Origin: an uncultured SAR92 cluster bacterium
GTDB taxonomy: Bacteria; Pseudomonadota; Gammaproteobacteria; Pseudomonadales; Porticoccaceae
NCBI GenBank assembly: GCA_902596775.1
Contig: CACJVE010000008.1
Coordinates: 1 to 64,000, forward strand
Length of the DNA: 64,000 nucleotides
Direction: 5' to 3'
Shown here: one piece after another, positions 11,685 to 21,899 of the stretch
How positions within the stretch are numbered: the first letter of the stretch is position 1
Layout of the letters: each line of letters starts with the position of its first letter
Made by a program: the position numbers and the translations under genes
Notes under the pieces: model-generated
Databases searched by the model: none
Told to the model about the DNA's origin: nothing
The model's input: only the letters and a program-made list of their open reading frames with translations

Positions 11685-11806
11685 ACTTTTCTCCAAAAAA
11701 ACCTTATTCTTTATTTTTTATTGGCTCACCATACTAATAATTAATGGATGCTTGAAATCAGTGTTTTAAAGTATACTATTTCAGTCAATTTAAGGTTGCA
11801 AAATTA

Positions 11807-13183
11807 ATGCTAAAAAAGTTATTTAGTTCAGCTAAACATCATACAACTCGTAGGTTTTATGATACTGGTGGTGTTACGAAATCTCAAATGCAGAGTCATT
11901 GGATGCCATTTACTGGTAATAGAGAGTTCGAAGAAAATCCTCGGATGATTGTGTCAGCAAAAGGACGATATTTGAGAGCCGCAGATGGGAGAAAAATATT
12001 TGATGGGCTGTCGGGTCTTTGGACGACAGGATTAGGTCATTGCAGAGAAGAGATATCAGAAGCAATAGCTAATCAAACAAAAGAGCTTGATTTCTGCAGT
12101 AGTTTTCAATTTGGGCATCCAAAATCATTTGAATTGAGTGAAGAAATAATTAAATTTATGCCAAAGGGTTTGGATAAAGTATTTTATACAGGCTCAGGGT
12201 CAGAGAGTGCGGATACATCTTTAAAAATGGCAAGGGCATATTGGCGTAAGAAGGGGATGGCATCAAAAACTCGGCTTATAGGCAGAGTTAAAGGATACCA
12301 TGGTGTTAATTTTGGTGGAATTAGTGTTGGTGGTATTGTTGGTAACAGAGCGACCTTTGGACAAGGTATAGAGGCCGATCATTTGGCGCATACTATGACA
12401 CTGGAAAACCGATTCAGTAGAGGTATGCCAAAGACTGGCGCGCATCTCGCGGAAGAGCTAGTGAATATTATTGCCCTCCATGATTCAAGTAATATCGGTG
12501 CGTTGATCATTGAACCGATGGCTGGTTCAGCTGGTGTAATCCCCCCTCCAGTTGGATATCTCAAGCGGGTCAGAGAAATCTGTGATGAGAATAATATTTT
12601 ATTAATTTTTGATGAAGTGATTACAGCTTTTGGACGAGTTGGAGCACCAACCGGTGCGGAGGAATTTGGCGTAACTCCTGATATTTTGAATATTGCGAAA
12701 CAACTCACCAATGGCTCTGTTCCTATGGGCGCAGTAATCTGTAAAAGTGAAATATATGAAACATTCTTAGATAATGCGGGCCCGCATTATATGATTGAAT
12801 TTCCTCACGGATATACATACTCAGGTCATCCTCTTGCCTGTGCTGCTGGTCTTGCTACCCTCAAGCTCTTAAAAAGAGAAAGTAGTTTTGAGCAAGTAAA
12901 AAAAATGGCTCCAATTCTAGAGGACAAGGTACACAGCTTGAAGGGCTGTAATCATATAATTGATATAAGAAATTATGGTTCTTCCGCGGGTATTACATTA
13001 GATGCTTTTGAAGGGCAACCGGCGAAAAGACCTTTTGAAGCCGCTATGAAATGTTGGGAAAAAGGTTTTTATGTTAGATATGGTGGCGATACTCTTCAAC
13101 TGGGTCTTCCTTTTTCATCTACACATAATGAAATTGATTCTATTGTCAACGCAATTGGGGACGCCTTGTCAGAAATCGACTAA
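11807..13183 (+). CDS. Class III PLP aminotransferase (omega-amino acid:pyruvate type)
   Basis: HWMPFTGNREF, FYTGSGSESADTSLKMAR, LIFDEVITAFGRVGA, PLP-Lys region NIAKQLTNGSVPMGAV. Confidence 0.88.
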   Translation: MLKKLFSSAKHHTTRRFYDTGGVTKSQMQSHWMPFTGNREFEENPRMIVSAKGRYLRAADGRKIFDGLSGLWTTGLGHCREEISEAIANQTKELDFCSSFQFGHPKSFELSEEIIKFMPKGLDKVFYTGSGSESADTSLKMARAYWRKKGMASKTRLIGRVKGYHGVNFGGISVGGIVGNRATFGQGIEADHLAHTMTLENRFSRGMPKTGAHLAEELVNIIALHDSSNIGALIIEPMAGSAGVIPPPVGYLKRVREICDENNILLIFDEVITAFGRVGAPTGAEEFGVTPDILNIAKQLTNGSVPMGAVICKSEIYETFLDNAGPHYMIEFPHGYTYSGHPLACAAGLATLKLLKRESSFEQVKKMAPILEDKVHSLKGCNHIIDIRNYGSSAGITLDAFEGQPAKRPFEAAMKCWEKGFYVRYGGDTLQLGLPFSSTHNEIDSIVNAIGDALSEID

Positions 13184-13208
13184 AGCTAGTAACTGAGATA
13201 ACCAGTAT

Positions 13209-14525
13209 TTATTTTTCAAGAGCAGAGTACGAGTCAAGCTTATTGATTATTATTTTTCCATCTTTAATAACCAAAATCGGACTCTCCAGCACGGATATGT
13301 CTTCAAGGGGATTACCTTTTACTGCTATAATGTCTGCTAACTTGCCTGATTCAATACTTCCCAATTCGTCATCCCATCCTACTAATTCAGCACCCACAAT
13401 AGTTCCAGCTTTAATAGCATCCATGGGAGTCATTCCTGCCTCAACTAATGTTGCAAACTCTCTTACGCAGAGACTTGGTTCAATTCCATATCCACAGAGA
13501 TCTGAACCGACAGTGATTTTTACGCCTGCCAGGTAGGCTTTTTCGATCATCGATAACCACTCAGATCGATATGATAAGTAATAATCATCATTTTTTTCTT
13601 GGGCTAGTAATTTCCCACTGTTTGCATAGTAGTCACCTACATAAATTGTTGGCACATAAAACGTACCATACTTCACCATTAGCGAAATTGATTCCTCGTC
13701 AAGATATGTGCCATGTTCTATTGATCTAACGCCAGCCCTTATTGCTTGATTAATTCCCTCAGTTGCATGAGCATGAGCAGCTACAGGGATACCGTGTCGT
13801 TTTGCCTCATCAACGGCTGCTTTTAATTCTTCCGGGCTAAAAGAGACATTTTCTGGATTATCACCCACAGACATAAAAGCACCTGTTACCATTATCTTAA
13901 TCCAGTCAGAACCATATTTAATTTCTTTTCTTATTGCCTTGATTATTTCTTGTGGACCATCAGCAATAAGTCCATCAGGCAAAGGCGTCTGTTCGGGAGA
14001 CATATAATTTATATCGCCACCGCCGCCCGTAATAGATATGTAATGTGCAGCCCCAGTAATTCTTGGACCTATAAATATTTTATTTTCAATTGCTTTTTTT
14101 ATATCTTGATTCGCGTAGAAAACATCTCCATCTCCCATCACTCTGATTGTTGTCCAACCTGAGGCGAGCAATCCTTGATGAGTTTTTAGTCCAATAAGCG
14201 CTTTGTATGCGGACGATGATTTTAAGTGCGCTGTTTGATAATCATTTTCATGCAGCAATGGATGTTCATGTGCATTTATCAATCCAGGCATCAGGGTAGA
14301 GTTCCCGAGATCAATCAGCCTTGTGTCTTTGGGAATAAGATTTCTATCTATTACTTCAGAGATTTTATTATTTGATATTATTACTGCTAAATCAGTTCTT
14401 ATCTGGTCGGATTTCCCATCGATTAAATGATTTGATACTACGGCATAATTTTCGTCACTCACTATATAGCTACTTATAAGTAGAGAAAAAATCATAACGA
14501 ACGTGTGTTTTTTTCTACCAAACAT
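13209..14525 (-). CDS. Exported amidohydrolase (imidazolonepropionase-like)
   Basis: N-terminal signal-like segment, LMPGLINAHEHP, VAAHAHATEGINQAIRAGVRSIEHGTY, VGSDLCGY. Confidence 0.85.
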   Translation of the reverse strand: MFGRKKHTFVMIFSLLISSYIVSDENYAVVSNHLIDGKSDQIRTDLAVIISNNKISEVIDRNLIPKDTRLIDLGNSTLMPGLINAHEHPLLHENDYQTAHLKSSSAYKALIGLKTHQGLLASGWTTIRVMGDGDVFYANQDIKKAIENKIFIGPRITGAAHYISITGGGGDINYMSPEQTPLPDGLIADGPQEIIKAIRKEIKYGSDWIKIMVTGAFMSVGDNPENVSFSPEELKAAVDEAKRHGIPVAAHAHATEGINQAIRAGVRSIEHGTYLDEESISLMVKYGTFYVPTIYVGDYYANSGKLLAQEKNDDYYLSYRSEWLSMIEKAYLAGVKITVGSDLCGYGIEPSLCVREFATLVEAGMTPMDAIKAGTIVGAELVGWDDELGSIESGKLADIIAVKGNPLEDISVLESPILVIKDGKIIINKLDSYSALEK

Positions 14526-14630
14526 ATATAAATTTCCTCTCTATACACAATAAATTATATACTTTGGATTACACAATAAAGCCAAATATGTATGGAAAGC
14601 TATTACTTTTTAGTATGGGAATAGAAATTG

Positions 14631-16634
14631 ATGAGTGAACAAGGATCCAGAAAGCTGTTCGAGCATGTAATCAATCTATTAAAAAATGGATCGGAATCTG
14701 ATGCAGAAAAATTATGTCGGTCTCAGCTTGCGGAGTTCCCAAGAGATGTAAATTTTTTATCTCTTTTGGGAAGTATTTTGCTTAGGCAAAACGACTTTGA
14801 AGGCGCAGAGGAGAATCTCAAAATTGTCGCCGAGATATCTCCTAGTTACCCGAAGGTTCAGGAAGATCTTGGGACAGTTCTTCTCAATTTAGGACGTCCT
14901 CAAGAGGCTGTTTTACCTCTGCAAAGAGCTATCGAGCAGCATCCTGAGAATGCTGGCGCTTTTTTTAAGTTGGGTGGTGCGTTAAAAAGTTTGGGTCGTC
15001 ACGAGGCGGGCGATGCTGCGCTGAAGATGGCGTCTGATTTATCCCCAGCCCAAGCAAATTTAGAAAAGGCGACACATCTTTTTGCACAAGGTAAATTTAG
15101 AGAATCTGAAACTGTTGCAAAAAAGATACTAGAAGAAAATCCTCGAGAAGTTAATGCCGGATTGCTATTGGGCAGGATTGCTATTCATGCTCGAGCCTTT
15201 AAACAAGCAGAGAAGCTATTAAAGCGTGTAATAGAAATTGCACCTAAATTCATAATTGCCTGGCATGAGCTGAGTAATGCACTTCGAGAGCAGGGAAAAG
15301 ATGAAGAGGCCATAGTTCTACTGAGAAAAGCCTTAGAGATTGATGGTGAAAATGCTACTACTTTCTATCAATTAGCAGCGGCATTGGCCGTAGCTGGCAG
15401 AACAGCTGAGTCAGCTAAATCGTATCAAAAAGCTGTTCAGATAGATCCAAGTTTAGTCGGTGCATACCTAGGTTTGGGACATACACTCAAGACTATGGGA
15501 GATTTAGACGGTGGGATATCTGCATATAAAAAGGCGAGAAAGCTAAAGCCAAATATTGGCGAGATTTCGTTCAGCCTATCAAACTTAAAAACGTTTCGTT
15601 TTAGTGATCTTGAAATTGAAGATATGAAACGACGATTAAATAATCCGAAGTTAGACAAGCCATCGAAAGTTGCATTTTCATTTAGCCTTGGAAAATCTTA
15701 CGAAGATTCTGGAGATTATGATGAAGCCTTTCAGTACTACAAAATGGGTAATGAAATACAAAGATCTTTGATTACATATGATCCTGTTCAAACTGAAGTA
15801 TCTAATGATAAGTTAAAAGAAGTTTTTTCATCGGAGTTTTTTCAAGAAATAAGTACCACCAATCCTGGCAACAAGGATTCTTCTCCAATATTTATTGTTG
15901 GCATGCCAAGATCTGGATCTACGCTCTTAGAGCAAATCCTGGCGAGCCATAGTCAGGTTGATGGGACAAGAGAACTTCCAGACTTGGGAATTGTATCGCA
16001 AATGCTCAATAACAAAGAGAAGGGAACTCTTTATCCCGGTGGGATACGCAAAATGCAAAAGAGTGAAATTCATGATTTAGGAGAAACATACTTAGATAGA
16101 GCAAATCGCCATCGGCAGGGAGCTCCTTACTTTACCGACAAAATGCCAAATAATTTTGCACATATTGGTTTAATTGCCACAATTATGCCAAATGCTAAAA
16201 TTATAGATGCTCGGAGACATCCTCTTGATAGTTGTATTGGTTGCTTTAAGCAACATTGGGCTCTCGGACAAACCTATGCTTATGACATGTTTGAATTGGG
16301 TGAATTCTATCTCGAATATGATAGCTTGATGGAACATTGGAACCAAGTTCTTCCAGGCAAAGTACTTCGTGTGCAATATGAAGACGTGGTCCAAGATCTT
16401 GAGATGCAAGTCAAATTGATACTAGACTATTGTAGTCTTCCATTTGAAGAATCATGCATTAATTTTCATCAGACAAAACGCTCTGTTGCGACCGCAAGTT
16501 CGGAACAGGTGAGACAACCAATTTATACAAAATCTTTGAATACATGGAAAAAATTTGAATCTCATATAGATCCATTAATTGAGATTCTTGAGCCGCTCTT
16601 AGATACATCTGATTTAACAAAAATCGTGCGTTGA
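14631..16634 (+). CDS. TPR-repeat sulfotransferase family protein
   Basis: Multiple TPR units then PAPS-binding loop FIVGMPRSGSTLLEQIL and DARRHPLDSCIGCFKQ. Confidence 0.9.
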   Translation: MSEQGSRKLFEHVINLLKNGSESDAEKLCRSQLAEFPRDVNFLSLLGSILLRQNDFEGAEENLKIVAEISPSYPKVQEDLGTVLLNLGRPQEAVLPLQRAIEQHPENAGAFFKLGGALKSLGRHEAGDAALKMASDLSPAQANLEKATHLFAQGKFRESETVAKKILEENPREVNAGLLLGRIAIHARAFKQAEKLLKRVIEIAPKFIIAWHELSNALREQGKDEEAIVLLRKALEIDGENATTFYQLAAALAVAGRTAESAKSYQKAVQIDPSLVGAYLGLGHTLKTMGDLDGGISAYKKARKLKPNIGEISFSLSNLKTFRFSDLEIEDMKRRLNNPKLDKPSKVAFSFSLGKSYEDSGDYDEAFQYYKMGNEIQRSLITYDPVQTEVSNDKLKEVFSSEFFQEISTTNPGNKDSSPIFIVGMPRSGSTLLEQILASHSQVDGTRELPDLGIVSQMLNNKEKGTLYPGGIRKMQKSEIHDLGETYLDRANRHRQGAPYFTDKMPNNFAHIGLIATIMPNAKIIDARRHPLDSCIGCFKQHWALGQTYAYDMFELGEFYLEYDSLMEHWNQVLPGKVLRVQYEDVVQDLEMQVKLILDYCSLPFEESCINFHQTKRSVATASSEQVRQPIYTKSLNTWKKFESHIDPLIEILEPLLDTSDLTKIVR

Positions 16635-16639
16635 GAATA

Positions 16640-17569
16640 ATGAAATTACCAAAGCTTATTGCGACCTCAGTAGTGAGAGGAAGTGAAAAAGGACAAAGTC
16701 ATGGTGGAGTATTCCTGATAGATTTTCAGGAGACTTCAACCTCCCAATGCCTAGACTGGAACGATGGGAGCATTGATTTTACAGGAAGGGGTTGGGATCG
16801 TGGTCTAAGAGGTATCGAGTTTTTTGAAGAAAAAATTTGTATTGCAGCTAGTGATGAACTATTTTGTTATAACTCGAAATTTGAATTGTTAGGATCTTAT
16901 AAGAACGAGTATTTGAAGCATTGTCATGAGATAAGTCGAAAAGACCATTTGCTTTTTTTAACATCAACAGGATACGAAAGTCTTCTGGTGTTTAATCTCA
17001 AAACTAACAAGTTTATTTGGGGTCTTTATATTTCCAAAAATGGAGATCAGTGGGTTGGTCAACGTTTTGATCCTATGGTCTCAGGAGGCCCTCCATTCAT
17101 AAATAACTATCATATCAATATGGTTTCTGTGAACGAATCGGGTGTATACATAAGTGGGCTTAACACAAAAGCCTTGTTACGACTGAAATCGGATATGAGC
17201 ATTTCGACAGTTTGTAGTCTGCCGCAGGGTATTCATAACGCACAATTATTTGGTGATGGTGTCATTTTCAATGATACGCAAAGTGATGTTGTCAGAGTGG
17301 TCAGTTCTTCGGGAACTTCTAAAGTATTCCAAGTCCCTTCATATAAAGAGGATCTTATAGAATATAATAATGTCGATGATTCAAAGATAGCTCGTCAAGC
17401 ATTTGGACGAGGCCTTTGTATTATTTCGCCCACTCTAATAGCAGCTGGCTCATCCCCATCAACTATAAGTTTATTTGATTTAGAAAAACATGAGAGAGTT
17501 GCAACGGTTAGTTTGACGATGGATGTGCGCAACGCAATCCACGGTCTTGAGGTTTGGCCATTTAAATAA
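16640..17569 (+). CDS. Hypothetical protein, possible beta-propeller, coupled to TPR-sulfotransferase
   Basis: Intact ORF starting 6 nt after the upstream stop; repeated beta-rich segments. Confidence 0.6.
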   Translation: MKLPKLIATSVVRGSEKGQSHGGVFLIDFQETSTSQCLDWNDGSIDFTGRGWDRGLRGIEFFEEKICIAASDELFCYNSKFELLGSYKNEYLKHCHEISRKDHLLFLTSTGYESLLVFNLKTNKFIWGLYISKNGDQWVGQRFDPMVSGGPPFINNYHINMVSVNESGVYISGLNTKALLRLKSDMSISTVCSLPQGIHNAQLFGDGVIFNDTQSDVVRVVSSSGTSKVFQVPSYKEDLIEYNNVDDSKIARQAFGRGLCIISPTLIAAGSSPSTISLFDLEKHERVATVSLTMDVRNAIHGLEVWPFK

Positions 17570-17595
17570 AAAAGGCACGCTTTCGCATGCCTTTT
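17570..17595. terminator. Probable bidirectional intrinsic terminator
   Basis: Inverted repeat AAAAGGCA...TGCCTTTT between convergent genes, with A-tract and T-tract flanks. Confidence 0.75.
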
Positions 17596-17615
17596 ATTAA
17601 TACCTTCCTTCTGTT

Positions 17616-20012
17616 TTAGAAATAACGCCTTAGAGAGATAGAGTAGTTTTTAGGTCGGATAACACTATCAGAATATCTCCCATAGTATGGGTCAAAATCA
17701 GAGGAATCTCTGAAACTAATCCCTCTCTCATCCGTAATGTTGTTAAGTGATAATTGAGCTTTCCAATCACCAACATCAAAACCCATTATCAGGTCAGTTA
17801 CACGGTAATCTCCTTGAGTGAATCTTGGTGCATTTCCTCCATCACTTAACTGGTTCAATGATTCTCCGTTGTAGCTATGCTGAACACGCGCAAACCCTTG
17901 AGTATCATCTCCAAATAAGTTGATAGGTCCTACATACTCTGTATATAGCGAGTAAGATATATCACCGAATAATGGTAATGTCGACTTGGCATCTAGTCCA
18001 AGATCGGCTACTCCACCTTCGAATCTGGCATCCGGATACGACTGCATTGGATTCACATATGCATCAAACACCTTTGTCATATTGAAACCAAATTGAATAT
18101 CGCCTACCAGCGCCGTGAGGTCGACATCCATTCCTTTCACCGTTCCGTCTCCAAGATTCGCAACAACTGCTTGCCATGGTTCGCCAATGCTGAATGCTGG
18201 ATCCGTTAGTTCGAGCTGCATATCACTCCAACTCATCTCGTAGTATGTTGCATTAAACTGAATAGTATTTTCAGCCCAGCTACTCTTCAGGCCAATTTCT
18301 TTATTCTCAATAATGTCTTGGCCGTATTCAACTGGAAGTGTTGGGGTTCCTCTTGCTCGGTTTGTCCCACCAACTCTATATCCTTCAGAATATACACCCC
18401 AAACCATCATATTGTCAGAGAGATCATATTGAAGACCAACCTTCGGAATAAATCCGTCGTCTACTGCAGTCCGATCTGGTGTGAAGTTGTTTGGATATCC
18501 AGCGGGCTTCTCGACAAAATAAGATATATAACGATCTACTTCGTAGTATCGTCCGCCCAATAATAACGACAATCTATCGGATACTTTTATATCGATCTCA
18601 CCAAAAACTGCTTTGTCTTCACGAGTAGTTGTTTGATTTGAATGCCACCAAGTATCTGTCGGTGCTATAGATATATCATAATAGGCAGCATACCCAGACC
18701 ATGTAGCGAAAGCTGGACCATTCACATAACCATCCACAAAGCTTGTAAAGTCCCAGTTCTCATAAGAATCCATGTAGAAAACACCCGCCGTCCAACTGTA
18801 CTTGTCTCCTGTGTGAGAAAGTCTAACTTCAAGCGTATCAGATTCGTTTATCTGATCATTAATCAAGGCGCCCACTGGGTCTGTGCCAAATTGATAGGTT
18901 GCGTATCCCGCATAATATCCAAGCGTATACATAAAATATGCAGAGTAGGTTTGCGTATCATGCTGATACACTGTCTCTCTGTCGTAATATGAGCCTGCAA
19001 CAGTTAACTGAGCAAAACCGAGATCGCCTTCGATTATTAAGCTTGTATTTTTCCACTCATCCGTTCGATATTCATCGTAGAATTTAACTGTTTCCAAGTC
19101 CCCAACCGTCGGATCAAAATCATTGAATCCATTCGCTTCAATTTCTTGGAAGTTGTGAGACACTGTTGCCGCCCAATCATCTGACATTTGCCATTTGACT
19201 GCTACTCGACCACCCCACCATTCTACGCTATTAATATCATCCTCAACCGTGTCGAGATGAGGATTTAATTCATTAAGGTTAGATACCAAGCCACCAAGCC
19301 CGGTGTACTCATCCACAACAGTCATTCCAGGAACACTGTCAATAAAACCACCGTCTTCAGCACTGAAGACTGAGAATCTTGCAGCTAGCTTGTCCTCGAT
19401 TATTGGCATGTTTACTGTTGTATCAAAATCAAAGCCATTTTCACCTTTTGAGACACCAGATGTTCCGATTGACATGTTACCCGTAATGTCCGTACCTTCC
19501 ATGTCTGGCTTATTTGTCACGACCCTGACAGTTCCTGTCTGAGAGGAGGCTCCGAAGAGTGTTGATTGAGGACCAGAAAGTGCTTCGATTCTAGCTATGT
19601 CGACTGGATATATATCTGGCGCCATCGATGTCATCGACATTGCTTGTTCGTCCAAATATATTGCCGCGGTCGGATCAACTAGGAATCCTCCGCCGTCACT
19701 CACTCCACGGAAGACAATTGTATTTTGTCCAGGAGCAGTAGTTTGTACATTCAAGTTGCTTACAAATCTAGAGAAATCTTCTAGTGTTGTAATCCCTTGT
19801 CTCTCAATATCCTCACCAGACAATGTTGAAATTGTCATTGGAATTTCCTGCGAGGACTCAGCTCTTTGACGAGCCGTTACGATTACTTCTTCAAGCGTTG
19901 CTTCTTGAGCAAAGCTGACCGGTGCAACGGTAATCCCCATCGCAGTTGCCATCGACGTTACGATTAGTTTTTGCTTCAATGACGCTTTGTTATCCAAATT
20001 CGAATCGTTCAT
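17616..20012 (-). CDS. TonB-dependent receptor
   Basis: Signal peptide, TonB box-like EEVIVTARQRAES, plug domain, C-terminal beta-barrel ending YSISLRRYF. Confidence 0.93.
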   Translation of the reverse strand: MNDSNLDNKASLKQKLIVTSMATAMGITVAPVSFAQEATLEEVIVTARQRAESSQEIPMTISTLSGEDIERQGITTLEDFSRFVSNLNVQTTAPGQNTIVFRGVSDGGGFLVDPTAAIYLDEQAMSMTSMAPDIYPVDIARIEALSGPQSTLFGASSQTGTVRVVTNKPDMEGTDITGNMSIGTSGVSKGENGFDFDTTVNMPIIEDKLAARFSVFSAEDGGFIDSVPGMTVVDEYTGLGGLVSNLNELNPHLDTVEDDINSVEWWGGRVAVKWQMSDDWAATVSHNFQEIEANGFNDFDPTVGDLETVKFYDEYRTDEWKNTSLIIEGDLGFAQLTVAGSYYDRETVYQHDTQTYSAYFMYTLGYYAGYATYQFGTDPVGALINDQINESDTLEVRLSHTGDKYSWTAGVFYMDSYENWDFTSFVDGYVNGPAFATWSGYAAYYDISIAPTDTWWHSNQTTTREDKAVFGEIDIKVSDRLSLLLGGRYYEVDRYISYFVEKPAGYPNNFTPDRTAVDDGFIPKVGLQYDLSDNMMVWGVYSEGYRVGGTNRARGTPTLPVEYGQDIIENKEIGLKSSWAENTIQFNATYYEMSWSDMQLELTDPAFSIGEPWQAVVANLGDGTVKGMDVDLTALVGDIQFGFNMTKVFDAYVNPMQSYPDARFEGGVADLGLDAKSTLPLFGDISYSLYTEYVGPINLFGDDTQGFARVQHSYNGESLNQLSDGGNAPRFTQGDYRVTDLIMGFDVGDWKAQLSLNNITDERGISFRDSSDFDPYYGRYSDSVIRPKNYSISLRRYF

Positions 20013-20285
20013 TAATTTTCTCCGTATGTCTACCCTAGTTGTAGTAGCTGTTTTTCAGTAACAGCGCTCTTTTCAGACCGGAACCAAAGGTTTATGAAAA
20101 GAAACACTTTCCCCAACTCTGTAGAATAGATCATTTTTCTCTTTTGGTAAACACCTAATTCCAGAGGATTCTTAAAAATTTAGTAGCCTTAAAACGTTGA
20201 TTAAAAAATATCAATTCTAGACGTGCTTTTGTTTGTGCTTTTGATATAGTCAACTTGATTTATAAATGGTTGCATAAAAAATATT

Positions 20286-21899
20286 ATGGAAAATTTCGAC
20301 GCTATTGTTATCGGCGCTGGACATAATGGGCTTACCAATGCTGCCTTTCTTGCCAAAGCAGGATTAAAAGTTTTGGTGCTTGAAAAGAATGAATACATTG
20401 GTGGGGCAACCGCAAGTCTTGAACTCCATAAAAATTGGAAATATTCCAACTGCTCGTATGTCTGTAGTCTTTTCAGACCTGAAATTTATCAATCGCTTGA
20501 CTTAGGGCGTCATGGGCTTGAGGTCGTTCCTCTGCAAGGCAGTGTGACCTTCAAACAAGATGGCGACTATTTAGGGAGCTATCATCAATCAGATTTGTGG
20601 CGTCGAGAAGTTGCACGACACTCAAAGAAAGATGCTGATGCGGCGGTAAGATTTGATGCTGATTTGATGAAGTGGTGTCGATTGATTCGTGGGTTTTTAC
20701 TTCGCACACCTCCAGATCCTGCATCTTTCCGACCAAGAGATGCTCTTGAATTTGCTTTTTTATTAAAGAAATTCTACAGCTTAAGTGAATCAGAACTATA
20801 CGAGTTCATCCGTTTTTTTACGATGTCCATTGCTAACTATCTAGAGCAATATTTTGAAAGTGATGTCATTTTGGCTCATTTTTCTGGTGGAAGTATTATT
20901 GGCACTGGTCTTGGCGTTTACTCGCCCGGAACTGCCTATGTTCTTCTTCACCATGCTATGGGTGATGTAGATGGAAATGTTGGCTCGTGGGGATTTGCTC
21001 GAGGAGGAATGGGATCAGTCGCTGCAGCTTTGAGCTCGTCTTTTCTATCTTTTGGAGGCACCATAAGAAAGAGCTCAGAGGTTAAAAAAATAACAGTAAG
21101 CAATCAAACTGCGACTGGTGTCGAGCTAGTTTCTGGTGAAATTATTAATGCAAACGCGATTATTTCAAATCTGGATGCCAAACGGACTTTTCTTAAAATT
21201 ATTGATGAATCTGATTTACCTGAGGATATTGTCAAGCGTGCTAAGAACTTCAAAATAAGAGGTTCATCTGGCAAGGTAAATATTGCTTTAGATGGGATGC
21301 CAATTTTCTCAGCCTTGCCGGATAAGTCACCTCTAACGCTGGGTCATATGCATTTCAGCGATACTCTTGAGCGGTTGGAGCGAGCTTATGATGATTGGAA
21401 AGATGACCGGTGGTCCTCTGATCCCTATGTCGATATGGTTATTCCAACCCAATATGACCCTACTATGGCGCCTCCAGGAAAGCATATGATGTCAGTCTTT
21501 GTTCAATATTGTCCGGTATCGCCTGAGGGTGGATGGGATGACAAAAAGAAAAAAGCATTCGGAGACACTGTTATTAATCAGATCGGTGATTACAGCCCGA
21601 ACTTCAAAGATCTTATTCTCCATGCTGAGATTAGAACACCGCATGAAATTGAGAAAGAGGTTGGCTTGACAGAGGGCAATATTTTTCAAGGAGAACTCAC
21701 TCTAGACCAATTAATGTTTAATCGACCTTTTCCAGGTTATGCGCAATATCGAGGACCCTTGAAAAGAATGTATATGTGTAGTTCTTCCAATCATCCCGGG
21801 GGAGGGGTAATGGGTGCGCCCGGCGCGAACGCAGCTCGCGAAATTTTGCGTGATTTCAAACGCAAAAATACAACTCCAGAGGATTTTGGCGATGACTAA
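20286..21899 (+). CDS. CrtI/PYROXD2-like FAD-dependent oxidoreductase (module copy A, gene 1)
   Basis: GAGHNGLTNAAFLAKAGLKVLVLEKNEYIGG dinucleotide-binding motif; collinear homologue of 41300-42916. Confidence 0.88.
   Translation: MENFDAIVIGAGHNGLTNAAFLAKAGLKVLVLEKNEYIGGATASLELHKNWKYSNCSYVCSLFRPEIYQSLDLGRHGLEVVPLQGSVTFKQDGDYLGSYHQSDLWRREVARHSKKDADAAVRFDADLMKWCRLIRGFLLRTPPDPASFRPRDALEFAFLLKKFYSLSESELYEFIRFFTMSIANYLEQYFESDVILAHFSGGSIIGTGLGVYSPGTAYVLLHHAMGDVDGNVGSWGFARGGMGSVAAALSSSFLSFGGTIRKSSEVKKITVSNQTATGVELVSGEIINANAIISNLDAKRTFLKIIDESDLPEDIVKRAKNFKIRGSSGKVNIALDGMPIFSALPDKSPLTLGHMHFSDTLERLERAYDDWKDDRWSSDPYVDMVIPTQYDPTMAPPGKHMMSVFVQYCPVSPEGGWDDKKKKAFGDTVINQIGDYSPNFKDLILHAEIRTPHEIEKEVGLTEGNIFQGELTLDQLMFNRPFPGYAQYRGPLKRMYMCSSSNHPGGGVMGAPGANAAREILRDFKRKNTTPEDFGDD

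Noticed and set aside
18642-18992. ORF antisense to the TonB receptor
   Set aside because: Shadow frame of a clear coding sequence with no family resemblance or ribosome-binding context.
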